A DNA stretch of 64,000 nucleotides from Blastococcus tunisiensis (GTDB lineage: Bacteria; Actinomycetota; Actinomycetes; Mycobacteriales; Geodermatophilaceae). The position numbers and the translations under genes are program-made. Location of the stretch: the NCBI RefSeq assembly GCF_900112815.1, contig NZ_FOND01000018.1, positions 22,882-86,881 of the forward strand. Direction: 5' to 3'. Positions 42,658-50,638 of the stretch are shown in pieces. The notes below the pieces were generated by a model, which ran no database searches, was not told the DNA's origin, and was given only the letters and a program-made list of their open reading frames with translations. Numbering within the stretch: the stretch's first letter is position 1; every line of letters starts with the position of its first letter.

Positions 42658-42829
42658 GAAGTCTCCTTCGAGGGAGCCATCGACGGCGCTGTCGAGGTGG
42701 GAGGGAAGGATAACCGACGCCGGGGGCGATCGAGGAGATCAGACCGGGAATTCGTCGGTGCCCCCGCGGAATCGTGGCCCTCCGACGAGGGAACCGCGGT
42801 GCACGCCGGTCGTCTGCCACGATCGGTCC

Positions 42830-43693
42830 GTGACCTCGCCGGCGATCCCGTCCGCGCTCCCCGCGCGGGTGCACCACCTGCAGCCGGCCGCACTGACCGC
42901 GCTCGCGGTGCTCCTCGCGGTGGGACTTCCCGAGGTGCTCGGCGACGAGGGCCGGCTCGCGGCGGTGCTGGTCCTGCAGCTCGGCCTGGTCCTCACCTGG
43001 GTCGTGGTGACCGGCATCCAGGGCTTCGCCGGCTCGCTGACGGTGGGCGCGGCGGCCGCGGTCGCCGCCGACCTCGTCCTCGTCCTGCCCGGACGGCCGG
43101 TGCTCGGGGACCTCCTGGTGGTGCTGGGCCTGGGTTTCCTCGCCGCCGTCGTCCAGCAGATGGTCCGGACGCCCCGCACCGACCTGGTCGCGTCGCTCTC
43201 CGGGTCCGTGCTGCTGCTGGCCGCGGTCGGCTCGCTCGCCGCGCTGCTGCTCCTGGGACGCACCCCGGAGGGGCACGACCGGGCGCTGGTGGCGCTGCTG
43301 GCCGTCGGGGTCGCACTGCTCGTGGGGCACCTGGTCGACCTGGTGCTGCCCCGTCCCCGCCTGGCCCCCGGCGTCCCGCGGGGCCTCGTCGGCCTCGTCC
43401 TCTCGGTGGGCGCCGGGGCGCTGGTCGCCTACCTCGGCCGGGACGTCGGCGGCAGCGCCGGCGCCCTGCCGGCACTCGTCCTGGGCGCTGTCCTCGCCGG
43501 CGTGACGGCGCTGGTGGCCCTGGCGGCGAGCTACGTGGTGGTGGAGGCGAGCGCCGCCGACGGCGACGGCGCCGGCCCGCTCCCGGCCGGCGTCGACCCG
43601 TCCGTGTCGCCGTGGGCGCTGTCGGTGGTCCAGGCCGTCCTCCCCTTCGCGGCGTGCGCGCCGGTGGCGCTGGCCGTCCAGGCGGTGCTGTGA
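42830..43693 (+). CDS. Multi-pass membrane protein, unknown function
   Basis: 287 residues, about eight predicted membrane helices with short loops. RVHHLQPAALTALAVLLAVG starts the first. No catalytic motif seen. GTG 42830 has a weak ribosome binding site. The stop overlaps the next gene (GTGA), so it is coupled to the LmeA-like lipid-binding protein. A role in envelope lipid or glycolipid handling is inferred. M. tuberculosis has no gene at this place between GlnR and LmeA. Confidence 0.75.
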   Translation: MTSPAIPSALPARVHHLQPAALTALAVLLAVGLPEVLGDEGRLAAVLVLQLGLVLTWVVVTGIQGFAGSLTVGAAAAVAADLVLVLPGRPVLGDLLVVLGLGFLAAVVQQMVRTPRTDLVASLSGSVLLLAAVGSLAALLLLGRTPEGHDRALVALLAVGVALLVGHLVDLVLPRPRLAPGVPRGLVGLVLSVGAGALVAYLGRDVGGSAGALPALVLGAVLAGVTALVALAASYVVVEASAADGDGAGPLPAGVDPSVSPWALSVVQAVLPFAACAPVALAVQAVL

Positions 43694-44400
43694 GAGTCGC
43701 CCGACCCAAGGTCGTGGCGGTGGTCCTGGCGGTCGTCCTGGGCCTGCTGCTGCTGGTCGACCGCCTCGCGGTGGGGCTGGCGGAGGGCCAGGTCGCCGGG
43801 CAGCTGGCGGAGCAGGAGGCCGTGCAGGGAACCCCGGAGGTGGACATCCGGGGCTTCCCCTTCCTGACGCAGGCGCTCGGGGGCCGCTACGACGACGTGC
43901 GGATCACGCTCACCGCCGCCCAGCTGGGACAGCCGGACGGCACCCGCGCGGAGATCACCCTGCACGGCGTGCAGGTGCCGTTCTCCAGCGTGCTGGCCGG
44001 CTCGGTCCAGGAGGTGCCGGTGGAACGCGTCGACGGGACGGCGACGCTCTCCTACGCGTTGCTGTCCGACGAGCTCGGCTCCGACACCGAGCTGGCGCGC
44101 GAGGGGGACGGCCTGCGCATCACCCGCACGGTCGAGCTGCTGGGCCGGGAGCTCCCGCTCATCGCGGACGGCCAGGTGACCCTGGACGGGGACGTGCTGG
44201 TGGTCGACGTCGACGAGGCGTCGGGCGCCGGGATCGACGTGCCCGACTTCCTCCTGGACCGGGCCGTCGATCTCATGGACCTGCGCTACGAGGTGCCCGA
44301 GCTGCCCTTCGGGCTGCAGCTGACCGGCGTCTCCCCGGCCGACGGTGGCGTCGTGATCCGCGTCGAGGGCACGGACACCGTCCTCCGCGCCCTGGAATAG
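43690..44400 (+). CDS. lmeA: LmeA-like DUF2993 lipid-binding protein
   Basis: 236 residues. An N-terminal helix (PKVVAVVLAVVLGLLLLVDR) anchors or exports it, then a DUF2993 domain with VDIRGFPFLTQALGGRYDDV, the family hallmark. Mycobacterial LmeA (Rv0817c) binds phosphatidylinositol mannosides and supports lipomannan elongation at the outer face of the membrane. GTG 43690 overlaps the upstream stop. Symbol by synteny and family. Confidence 0.82.
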   Translation: MRVARPKVVAVVLAVVLGLLLLVDRLAVGLAEGQVAGQLAEQEAVQGTPEVDIRGFPFLTQALGGRYDDVRITLTAAQLGQPDGTRAEITLHGVQVPFSSVLAGSVQEVPVERVDGTATLSYALLSDELGSDTELAREGDGLRITRTVELLGRELPLIADGQVTLDGDVLVVDVDEASGAGIDVPDFLLDRAVDLMDLRYEVPELPFGLQLTGVSPADGGVVIRVEGTDTVLRALE

Positions 44401-44429
44401 CCGGCCGCCCCGACGGGGTTGGGCCGAGG

Positions 44430-44867
44430 ATGAGCGGGATCGGAGCGGTCGCCGTGGTCGTCGCGGTGGTGATGACCGCGCTCGTGGCGTGGTGGCTGCG
44501 CAGCCGGGACGGCGCCGTCCGGGTCCCCCAGGGCGAGGAGGTGCCGGTGGACCCCGTCTTCGAGCGGCTCGGCGTCGAGCCGGCGCGGGCGGAGCTGACG
44601 GTCGTCCAGTTCTCCACCGCCTTCTGCGGCCCCTGCCGGGCGACGAAGGCGCGGCTGCAGCAGCTGCAGACCACCCGGCCGGGCCTGGCCGTCGTCCAGG
44701 TCGACGCGGAGAGCCACCTGGACGAGGTCCGCGCGCTCGACGTCCGCCGGACGCCGACGCTGTTCTACCTCGACCCGGAGGGGCGGCTGGTCGGCCGCAG
44801 CAGCGGCGCGCCCCGGGCGGAGGAGCTGACCGCCCTGGTGGACGCGCATGTCGGGGTTCGGCCGTGA
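44430..44867 (+). CDS. thiX: Membrane-anchored thioredoxin-like protein
   Basis: 145 residues: one N-terminal membrane helix, then a thioredoxin fold with FCGPCRA (Cys66, Cys69) and the cis-Pro in RRTPTLFYL. It probably reduces or oxidises exported or membrane-near thiols. GAGG precedes ATG 44430. Same place as ThiX (Rv0816c) in M. tuberculosis, between LmeA and the thiosulfate sulfurtransferase operon. Confidence 0.85.
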   Translation: MSGIGAVAVVVAVVMTALVAWWLRSRDGAVRVPQGEEVPVDPVFERLGVEPARAELTVVQFSTAFCGPCRATKARLQQLQTTRPGLAVVQVDAESHLDEVRALDVRRTPTLFYLDPEGRLVGRSSGAPRAEELTALVDAHVGVRP

Positions 44868-44873
44868 TCGGCT

Positions 44874-44879
44874 ACTCTC
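44874..44879 (+). promoter_or_regulatory. -10 box for a leaderless transcript
   Basis: TACTCT ends 5 bases before GTG 44885. This spacing puts the transcription start on or beside the start codon of the leader peptide. Confidence 0.6.
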
Positions 44880-44884
44880 GCGCC

Positions 44885-44959
44885 GTGGGCATCCTGCTGA
44901 CCTCTCGCCGCACAGTCGACCTGTGCCGCGTCGGCAGCTGCCTGTGTCCGACTCCCTGA
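44885..44959 (+). CDS. Leaderless cysteine-containing leader peptide
   Basis: A 24-codon frame from GTG 44885 to TGA 44957-44959, too short for usual gene callers. It has three Cys codons in eight (LCRVGSCLC), at positions 14, 19 and 21, just before the stop. A -10 box 5 bases upstream implies a leaderless start. In mycobacteria, cysteine-rich leaderless short ORFs upstream of cysteine-metabolism operons act as attenuators. The genes that follow are DUF4395, thiosulfate sulfurtransferase and DUF1416, so the same logic likely applies. Confidence 0.75.
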   Translation: MGILLTSRRTVDLCRVGSCLCPTP

Positions 44960-45007
44960 GGACGAACCCGTTCGTCCAGACGTGCCCCGACCGCCGTCCG
45001 GAGAGTC
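44950..45007 (+). promoter_or_regulatory. Attenuator-like alternative hairpins
   Basis: GGACGAAC (44960-44967) can pair with GTTCGTCC (44970-44977). The alternative is GACTC (44950-44954) with GAGTC (45003-45007) together with GGACG (44960-44964) with CGTCC (44995-44999). The two folds exclude each other, and ribosome position on the Cys codons could choose between them. Confidence 0.5.
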
Positions 45008-45016
45008 GCATCCCCC

Positions 45017-45463
45017 GTGAGTCCTGCTGTTCCTGAGACCGACGTGCCCCAGGTCGACGTCCGAGCCCCGCGCTTCGCCGCCGGGGTCACCGCCGTCGTC
45101 CTGACCCTCGCGCTGCTCCTGGGCAGCGGGGTCCTCGTGGCCGCCCAGGCCGCGGTCTTCGCCGTCGCGGCCGGTGCCGGCCTGCGGCGCGCGCCCTACG
45201 GGGTGCTGTTCCGGGTCCTGGTCGCGCCCCGGCTGGGGCCGGCCCGGGAACGGGAGCCGGAGGGGCCACCGCGGTTCGCCCAGGTCGTCGGCCTGGTGTT
45301 CACCGTGGTGGGCGCGGCCGGGTACCTGCTGGGCGCACCGGCGATCGGCGCCGTCGCCACCGGGCTGGCCCTCGTGGCGGCCCTGCTCAACGCGGCCACC
45401 GGCTTCTGCCTGGGCTGCGAGCTCTACCTGATCGCCCGGCGGGCCCTGCCGGCCCGCGCCTGA
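45017..45463 (+). CDS. DUF4395 membrane protein
   Basis: 148 residues, four predicted membrane helices and the family motif ATGFCLGCELYL with a CxxC-like Cys pair (FCLGC). The family is common next to thiosulfate sulfurtransferases and thioredoxins in actinobacteria, and the two Cys suggest a role in moving sulfur or electrons across the membrane. Start GTG 45017, 10 bases past the attenuator. Confidence 0.82.
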   Translation: MSPAVPETDVPQVDVRAPRFAAGVTAVVLTLALLLGSGVLVAAQAAVFAVAAGAGLRRAPYGVLFRVLVAPRLGPAREREPEGPPRFAQVVGLVFTVVGAAGYLLGAPAIGAVATGLALVAALLNAATGFCLGCELYLIARRALPARA

Positions 45464-45517
45464 CCATCCGCACACCACAACCACACCACGCACTCACACC
45501 GACCCGGAGGAACCACC

Positions 45518-46345
45518 ATGAGCCGCACCGACGTGCTCGTCACCGCCGACTGGGCCCAGGAGAACCTGGGCACCCCCGGCCTCGTCTTCGTCGAGGTCGA
45601 CGAGGACACCAGCGCCTACGACGGCGGCCACCTCGAGGGGGCCGTCAAGCTGGACTGGAAGAAGGACCTGCAGGACCCGCTGCGCCGCGACTTCGTGAAC
45701 AAGGAGGCCTTCGAGGCACTCCTGTCGGAGAAGGGCATCAGCAACGACGACACCGTGGTGCTCTACGGCGGCAACAACAACTGGTTCGCCGCGTACGCCT
45801 ACTGGTACTTCAAGCTCTACGGCCACGAGGACGTCAAGCTGGTCGACGGCGGCCGCAAGAAGTGGGAGCTCGACGGCCGCCCGCTGTCGAAGGACCCGGT
45901 GCAGCGCCCGGCGACCCAGTACCGGGCGCAGGAGCCCGACCTGTCGATCCGCGCGTTCCGCGACGAGGTCGTGGCCTCGATCGGGGCGAAGAACCTCATC
46001 GACGTCCGCTCGCCCGACGAGTTCTCCGGCAAGATCCTCGCGCCGGCGCACCTGCCGCAGGAGATGGCGCAGAAGGGTGGGCACGTCCCCACCGCCAAGA
46101 ACATCCCGTGGAGCAAGGCGGCCAACGAGGACGGCACCTTCAAGTCCGACGAGGAGCTGGCCGCGCTCTACGCCGAGCAGGGATACGACGACGCCAAGCC
46201 GACCATCGCCTACTGCCGGATCGGCGAGCGCTCCAGCCACACCTGGTTCGTCCTCCGGGAGCTGCTCGGCAAGCCCGACGTCAAGAACTACGACGGCAGC
46301 TGGGTCGAGTACGGCTCGCTCGTCGGCGTCCCGATCGAGAAGTGA
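45518..46345 (+). CDS. cysA2: Thiosulfate sulfurtransferase (rhodanese)
   Basis: 275 residues, two rhodanese domains. The catalytic Cys233 lies in AYCRIGERSSH, the loop of mycobacterial CysA2-type enzymes. It moves sulfane sulfur from thiosulfate or 3-mercaptopyruvate to thiol acceptors, feeding Fe-S and thio-cofactor synthesis. CGGAGGAACCACC gives a strong start at ATG 45518. Nearly every conserved block of M. tuberculosis Rv0815c can be followed in it. Confidence 0.94.
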   Translation: MSRTDVLVTADWAQENLGTPGLVFVEVDEDTSAYDGGHLEGAVKLDWKKDLQDPLRRDFVNKEAFEALLSEKGISNDDTVVLYGGNNNWFAAYAYWYFKLYGHEDVKLVDGGRKKWELDGRPLSKDPVQRPATQYRAQEPDLSIRAFRDEVVASIGAKNLIDVRSPDEFSGKILAPAHLPQEMAQKGGHVPTAKNIPWSKAANEDGTFKSDEELAALYAEQGYDDAKPTIAYCRIGERSSHTWFVLRELLGKPDVKNYDGSWVEYGSLVGVPIEK

Positions 46346-46351
46346 GCTGAC

Positions 46352-46645
46352 ATGTGCGGCGCTCCGCAGCAGGGCGGCACCCTCGCCGGTGTCGATCTCT
46401 CCACCCAGACGGTGATCCAGGGCCAGGTGTGGCACGACGGCGCCCCCGTCGCCGGTGCCTACGTGCGGCTCCTGGACACCACCGACGAGTTCACCGCCGA
46501 GGTGGTGACCAGCCCCGAGGGTGAGTTCCGGTTCTTCGCCGCTCCGGGGGAGTGGAAGGTCCGGTCGCTGGCCCCCGTGGGCAAGGGCGAGCGGGTCCTG
46601 TCCGCCGAGGTGGGCCTGAACGAGACGACGATCGTCGTCGACTGA
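46352..46645 (+). CDS. sseC: DUF1416 protein (SseC-like)
   Basis: 97 residues. MCGAPQQGG at the start is the family hallmark, followed by a small Ig/transthyretin-like beta domain (VIQGQVWHDGAPVAGAYVRL). The family always accompanies CysA2-type sulfurtransferases in actinobacteria, and its N-terminal Cys may accept sulfur; this is inference. It starts 6 bases past the cysA2 stop. Confidence 0.9.
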   Translation: MCGAPQQGGTLAGVDLSTQTVIQGQVWHDGAPVAGAYVRLLDTTDEFTAEVVTSPEGEFRFFAAPGEWKVRSLAPVGKGERVLSAEVGLNETTIVVD

Positions 46646-46651
46646 AGGACC

Positions 46652-46682
46652 GCGCCCGTCCCGGCACGGCCGGGGCGGGCGC
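46652..46682. terminator. Hairpin terminator between convergent operons
   Basis: A 14-base stem (46652-46665 with 46669-46682, one G-U pair) with a 3-base loop, directly after the DUF1416 gene. Confidence 0.7.
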
Positions 46683-46691
46683 TGTCGCGTC

Positions 46692-47933
46692 CTAGGGGAT
46701 GCCCGGCGGCAGGCGGTTCGGACCCGCCTCCGCCGGGCGCGGGCGGCCTTCCGGGTAGGCCCGCACGGCGACGACGGCGACGTCGTCCTCGCCCGCCCCG
46801 GGCACCAGCCGGGCCAGGACGGCGTCCAGCAGGTAGTCCAGCGGCTGCCCGCCCACGTCCCGCAGGGCCTCCTGGAGGCGGGCCAAACCCTCGTCGAGGT
46901 CACTGCCCCGCCGCTCGACGAGGCCGTCGGTGACCAGCAGCAGCGTCTGCCCGTCGTCCAGGTCCACCGTGTGGTCCCGGCGCGGGCTGTCCGGGTCCAC
47001 GCCGAGCATCAGGTCCGGCGGGGTGGCCAGCACCCGGGAGGTCCCGTCCGGGTCCACCAGCAGCGGCGCCACGTGGCCGGCGTTGCTCCAGCGGACCAGC
47101 CGCCGTCCGGCCACCGGGACGTCGCGGTGGCGTTCCACCCTGGCGAGGATCGCGGTGGCGAGGGACGAGACGGCGAGGCCCCGTGCCGCACGGTCCACCC
47201 GGCGCAGCGTCGCCGCCGGCGATTCGTCGTTGTCGTAGGCGAGGGCTCGCAGGAGGCCGCGCAGCTGGCCCATCGCGGCTGCGGCGGCACTCCCGTGCCC
47301 CACGACGTCGCCGATCGCCACCATGGTGGCGCCGTCCGGCTGCAGGAAGGCGTCGTACCAGTCGCCGCCCACCTGGGCCTCGTGGCCGGCCGCCTGGTAG
47401 CGGACGGCGACGTGCAGGTGGTCGGGCTCGGGGGGAGGGGTGAGCAGCGCCTGCTGCAGCCGGTCGGCGAGCGCCCGCGAGGCCGCGGCGTCGCGCGCCA
47501 GCCGGTCGATCTCCGCGGCCTGCCGCTCGGCCGCGCGTCGCTCGGTGAGGTCGCGGAAGGAGACGATGACACCGGTCACCCGGTCGTCCTCCACGGTCGG
47601 GACGGCGATCATCTCGACCGGCACGCCGGTGCCGTCCGCCCGCCAGAACACCTCGTCGCCGGCGAGCACGGTGCGGCCGCTGCGGAGGGCCCGCCATACC
47701 GGGCACTCCTCCCGGGGATAGGGAGACCCGTCGATCCGGTGGGAGTGCAGGAGGGTGTGCTGGTCGCGGCCGCGCTGCTCGGCCGGCGGGTAGCCGGTGA
47801 TGCGCACGGCGGCGGGGTTGACGAACTCGACCCGACCCTCGGCGTCCAGGCCGTAGATCCCGTCGGCCACGTGGGCCAGCACCCATTCGTAGCGGGCGAG
47901 CGCGCGGGCGAGCTCCTCCTCGGGGGTCCGCAC
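46692..47933 (-). CDS. PAS-domain PP2C/SpoIIE serine phosphatase
   Basis: 413 residues: a PAS domain (about 12-125, ADGIYGLDAEGRVEFVNPAA), a short coiled linker (DRLARDAAASRALADRLQQAL) and a SpoIIE-type PP2C phosphatase with QVGGDWYDAF, AIGDVVGHG, LLLVTDGLVERR and DDVAVVAVRAY carrying the metal-binding Asp residues. Such proteins dephosphorylate anti-anti-sigma factors in stress pathways. GTG 47933 is supported by GAGGAGG upstream. No sigma or anti-sigma gene is adjacent, but an RsbW-like protein is at 22.6 kb. Confidence 0.88.
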   Translation of the reverse strand: MRTPEEELARALARYEWVLAHVADGIYGLDAEGRVEFVNPAAVRITGYPPAEQRGRDQHTLLHSHRIDGSPYPREECPVWRALRSGRTVLAGDEVFWRADGTGVPVEMIAVPTVEDDRVTGVIVSFRDLTERRAAERQAAEIDRLARDAAASRALADRLQQALLTPPPEPDHLHVAVRYQAAGHEAQVGGDWYDAFLQPDGATMVAIGDVVGHGSAAAAAMGQLRGLLRALAYDNDESPAATLRRVDRAARGLAVSSLATAILARVERHRDVPVAGRRLVRWSNAGHVAPLLVDPDGTSRVLATPPDLMLGVDPDSPRRDHTVDLDDGQTLLLVTDGLVERRGSDLDEGLARLQEALRDVGGQPLDYLLDAVLARLVPGAGEDDVAVVAVRAYPEGRPRPAEAGPNRLPPGIP

Positions 47934-48006
47934 GCGCCAGCCTCCTCGGCAGGGGACCGGGTGATCGGCTGATCCACCCGGGGGATCGCCCGATCCTAGG
48001 TCGCGG

Positions 48007-48744
48007 TCAGGTCGCGCCCCGACGTGCGGCGCGGACCTGCCAGGCGGTGGCCAGTGCGACCGCGACCAGCGCTGCCGTCCCGCCACCCCACGTCGCGGCC
48101 CCGTAGACGGCCGATCCGATGCCCGGTGCCGCGAGAGCGGCGAGCCCACCGGGGACCACGCCGCCGGTGACCAGGAGCACCCACGGCCACCACCGGGCCG
48201 GGCGCGCGGGCACGGTCGTCGCCGGCGTGCGGAGCCACCAGCGCACCAGCCAGCCGAGCAGGATCGCGCAGCCCAGGACACTGCCCGCGTACTGCAGCCA
48301 GCGGTAACCGGGCAGCAGCCCCCAGGTGTCGGCGAGCCCCGGGACGAGTTCGGACCCCCAGCGGCCGGGATGGGTGAACTCGTCGAGGAGCACGTGCGTG
48401 GCCGCGCCCAGCGCCAGCGCGAGGAGCGACCGGCCGACCGCGGCGGGGGAGCGCAGGCGGACCCGTACGCCGAGCGGCACACCGGCCAGCCGCCCGCGCA
48501 GGCCCCGGGGTGCGGCGGCGAGGGCGGGTGCGGCCAGGAGGCCGTGCCACAGGGCCCACGCCGCGGCGGCGAGCAGCACGTCGAGGGTGACCACGGCCCA
48601 TGCGGTGTGCGTGGGCAGGGACGGGCTGCCGGGGAGGTAGAAGGGGAGGTCCGGGGCGACGCTGCCGGCGACCAGGGCCGAGGCGGGCAGGGACGTGCGC
48701 AGGAAGGGCAGCACCGCTGCCGCGTGCGCGGGGGTGAAGGGCAC
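48007..48744 (-). CDS. DUF4184 membrane protein
   Basis: 245 residues, six or seven predicted membrane helices. MPFTPAHAAAVLPFLR, SVAPDLPFYLPG and THVLLDEFTHPGRWG match DUF4184, with conserved His and Asp residues that resemble metal-dependent membrane hydrolases such as YdjM. Role unknown. GTG 48744 starts 10 bases after the TetR stop, so the two genes are co-transcribed. Confidence 0.8.
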   Translation of the reverse strand: MPFTPAHAAAVLPFLRTSLPASALVAGSVAPDLPFYLPGSPSLPTHTAWAVVTLDVLLAAAAWALWHGLLAAPALAAAPRGLRGRLAGVPLGVRVRLRSPAAVGRSLLALALGAATHVLLDEFTHPGRWGSELVPGLADTWGLLPGYRWLQYAGSVLGCAILLGWLVRWWLRTPATTVPARPARWWPWVLLVTGGVVPGGLAALAAPGIGSAVYGAATWGGGTAALVAVALATAWQVRAARRGAT

Positions 48745-48754
48745 CGGGGGCGGG

Positions 48755-49441
48755 TCAGCGGGCCCGGAGGCCGATGAGCCCGGCCAGGTCGGTCATCGCG
48801 CGGTCGAAGTACCGGTCGCCGTCCTCGACGGAGCCGGTGAAGTGGCCGAACAGCTCGAAGCTGATCGTCCCGTAGAGCGCGCTCCAGGCCAGCAGGGCGC
48901 GGACCCGCACGTCCTCGTCGATCGCCGGGTGGTCGCCGCCCAGCACCGCCAGCGCCTCGTCGCTCACCAGCGCCGGGTCGCGCTCGCCGGTGCCCGCCGG
49001 CAGGTCCCCGGCCCGCGCGGCGTCGCCGAGGATGCGGCCGAGCACCACCGCGACCCGGGCGGCCGCGGGCACGGTGTCCCGGGGCGCGGAGTACCCGGGC
49101 ACCGGCGAGCCGTAGAGCAGCGCGTACTCGTGCGGGTGCGCGAGCGCCCACCCGCGGACGGCGCGGCAGACCGCCAGCCAGCGCCGCCGGGGAGGAGCGG
49201 CCGGGTCGTCGGCCGCCTCGGCGGCGGCCCCCAGGGCGTCGTACCCGTCGATGATCAGCCGGGTGAGCAGGTCGTCGCGGCTGGGGAAGTACCGGTAGAC
49301 CGCCGAGGAGACCATGCCCACCTCGCGGGCGACGGCGCGCAGCGACAGGGCGGCGGCGCCCACCTCGGCGAGCTGCCGGCGCGCGGCGTCGGTGATCTCC
49401 GAGGTGAGCTCGGCGCGGACGCGTTCGCGGGCGGTGGGCAC
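48755..49441 (-). CDS. TetR-family regulator
   Basis: 228 residues. N-terminal HTH about 15-60 (LSLRAVAREVGMVSSAVYRYF), then a WHG-type C-terminal domain (RALLAWSALYGTISFELFGHF). It starts at GTG 49441 opposite an NAD-dependent epimerase gene, and two GAGC-N3-GCTC palindromes fill the shared promoter region. It likely represses both directions. Confidence 0.88.
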   Translation of the reverse strand: MPTARERVRAELTSEITDAARRQLAEVGAAALSLRAVAREVGMVSSAVYRYFPSRDDLLTRLIIDGYDALGAAAEAADDPAAPPRRRWLAVCRAVRGWALAHPHEYALLYGSPVPGYSAPRDTVPAAARVAVVLGRILGDAARAGDLPAGTGERDPALVSDEALAVLGGDHPAIDEDVRVRALLAWSALYGTISFELFGHFTGSVEDGDRYFDRAMTDLAGLIGLRAR

Positions 49442-49461
49442 GGGAGCAGCGTGCCATCACA

Positions 49462-49546
49462 GAGCGGTGCTCACAACCGTGACTGGCGCTCTTGACAAGG
49501 AGGTCGGGGAGGCGGACGGTGATCGCAGACGAGAGCACCGCTCTCG
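49462..49546. promoter_or_regulatory. Divergent promoter with two TetR operator candidates
   Basis: GAGCGGTGCTC at 49462-49472 and CGAGAGCACCGCTCTCG at 49530-49546 share the core GAGC-N3-GCTC; the second is a perfect 7+3+7 dyad. TTGACA at 49492-49497 is a consensus -35 for the plus-strand gene and lies between them. Confidence 0.65.
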
Positions 49547-49569
49547 CCATCCGCACCGGAGGAGCTCTC

Positions 49570-50499
49570 ATGGCACTGCACGTGATCGTCGGCAAGGGAC
49601 CGGTCGGGCAGACCACGGCCGAGCACCTGGTCGCCCGCGGCCACCAGGTGCGGGTGCTGTCCCGCAGCGGCGGCCGCTCGACGGAGACCGTCGAGCACCG
49701 CCGGGTGGACGCGACCGACGTCGACGCCCTGACCGAGGCGGCCCGGGGCGCCGCCGCGCTCTACAACGCGGTCAACCCGCCCTACCACCGCTGGGCCACC
49801 GACTGGCCGCCCCTCGCCGCAGCCCTCCTGACGGCTGCCGAGCGCACGGAGGCCGTGCTGGTCACCATGGCCAACCTCTACGTCTACGGCCGCCCGTCCG
49901 GTCCGATGACACCCGACTCGCCGCTGATTGCCACCGACGTCAAGGGTCGCGTGCGGATCCGCATGTGGCGCGACGCCCTGGCCGCGCACGAGGCCGGCCG
50001 GGTCCGGGTCACCGAGGCCCGGGCGTCGGACTTCGTCGGGCCGCAGGTGCCGGGGGAGCACTCCCACCTCGTCCGCCAGCTGCCCACCCTGCGCAAGGGA
50101 CGGCGGGCGTGGGTGATCGGGGACCCCGATGCGCAGCACAGCTGGGCGTACCTGCCCGACGTGGCCGCGACCCTGGCGACGCTGGGCACCGACGAGCGGG
50201 CGCTGGGCCGGGCGTGGCACGTGCCCAGCACCCCGCCGCGCTCGCAACGGCAGGCGCTGACCGACCTGGCCGCGGCGATCTCCGTCCCGCCGGTCCCGGT
50301 CACCGGCATCCCGTGGCCGGTGCTGCGGGCGGTGGGCGTCGCCGTGCCGATGGTGCGGGAGCTCGTCGCCGTCCGGCACCAGTGGGACCAGGACTTCGTC
50401 ATCGACGCGTCGGGGACGACGCAGACCTTCGGCCTGACCGCCACCCCGTGGGACGAGGTGGTGCGGGCGACGATGGCGGGCGGTCCGGGCACCGGCTGA
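49570..50499 (+). CDS. NAD(P)-dependent epimerase/dehydratase-like protein
   Basis: 309 residues of the extended SDR fold. HVIVGKGPVGQTTAEHLVARGH is a slightly unusual nucleotide loop (GKGPVG for GxxGxxG). YVYG replaces the usual YxxxK start of the active site, so catalysis may be weak or different, as in atypical SDR/NmrA-like sensors. ATG 49570 is set by GGAGGAGCTCTC; earlier in-frame starts add an irrelevant stretch. Controlled, it seems, by the divergent TetR. Confidence 0.8.
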   Translation: MALHVIVGKGPVGQTTAEHLVARGHQVRVLSRSGGRSTETVEHRRVDATDVDALTEAARGAAALYNAVNPPYHRWATDWPPLAAALLTAAERTEAVLVTMANLYVYGRPSGPMTPDSPLIATDVKGRVRIRMWRDALAAHEAGRVRVTEARASDFVGPQVPGEHSHLVRQLPTLRKGRRAWVIGDPDAQHSWAYLPDVAATLATLGTDERALGRAWHVPSTPPRSQRQALTDLAAAISVPPVPVTGIPWPVLRAVGVAVPMVRELVAVRHQWDQDFVIDASGTTQTFGLTATPWDEVVRATMAGGPGTG

Positions 50500-50533
50500 G
50501 CCCCCGGACGCCGCCGTCATTACCGTGGAGCAC

Positions 50534-50638
50534 ATGGTCTCTGCCTGGGTTCTCGCCACCCTGGCGTCGCTGGGCGCCGTCGCCTGCGGCGTCGCCGCTC
50601 ACCGGCTCGCGCGCCGGCCGACGGGTGCCCGGCGATGA
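50534..50638 (+). CDS. 34-residue membrane microprotein coupled to nitrobindin
   Basis: ATG 50534 to TGA 50636-50638. TGGAG precedes the start. One membrane helix (SAWVLATLASLGAVACGVAA) with a basic tail HRLARRPTGARR. The stop overlaps the nitrobindin start by four bases (ATGA), so it is either a real microprotein or a coupling leader. Confidence 0.55.
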   Translation: MVSAWVLATLASLGAVACGVAAHRLARRPTGARR

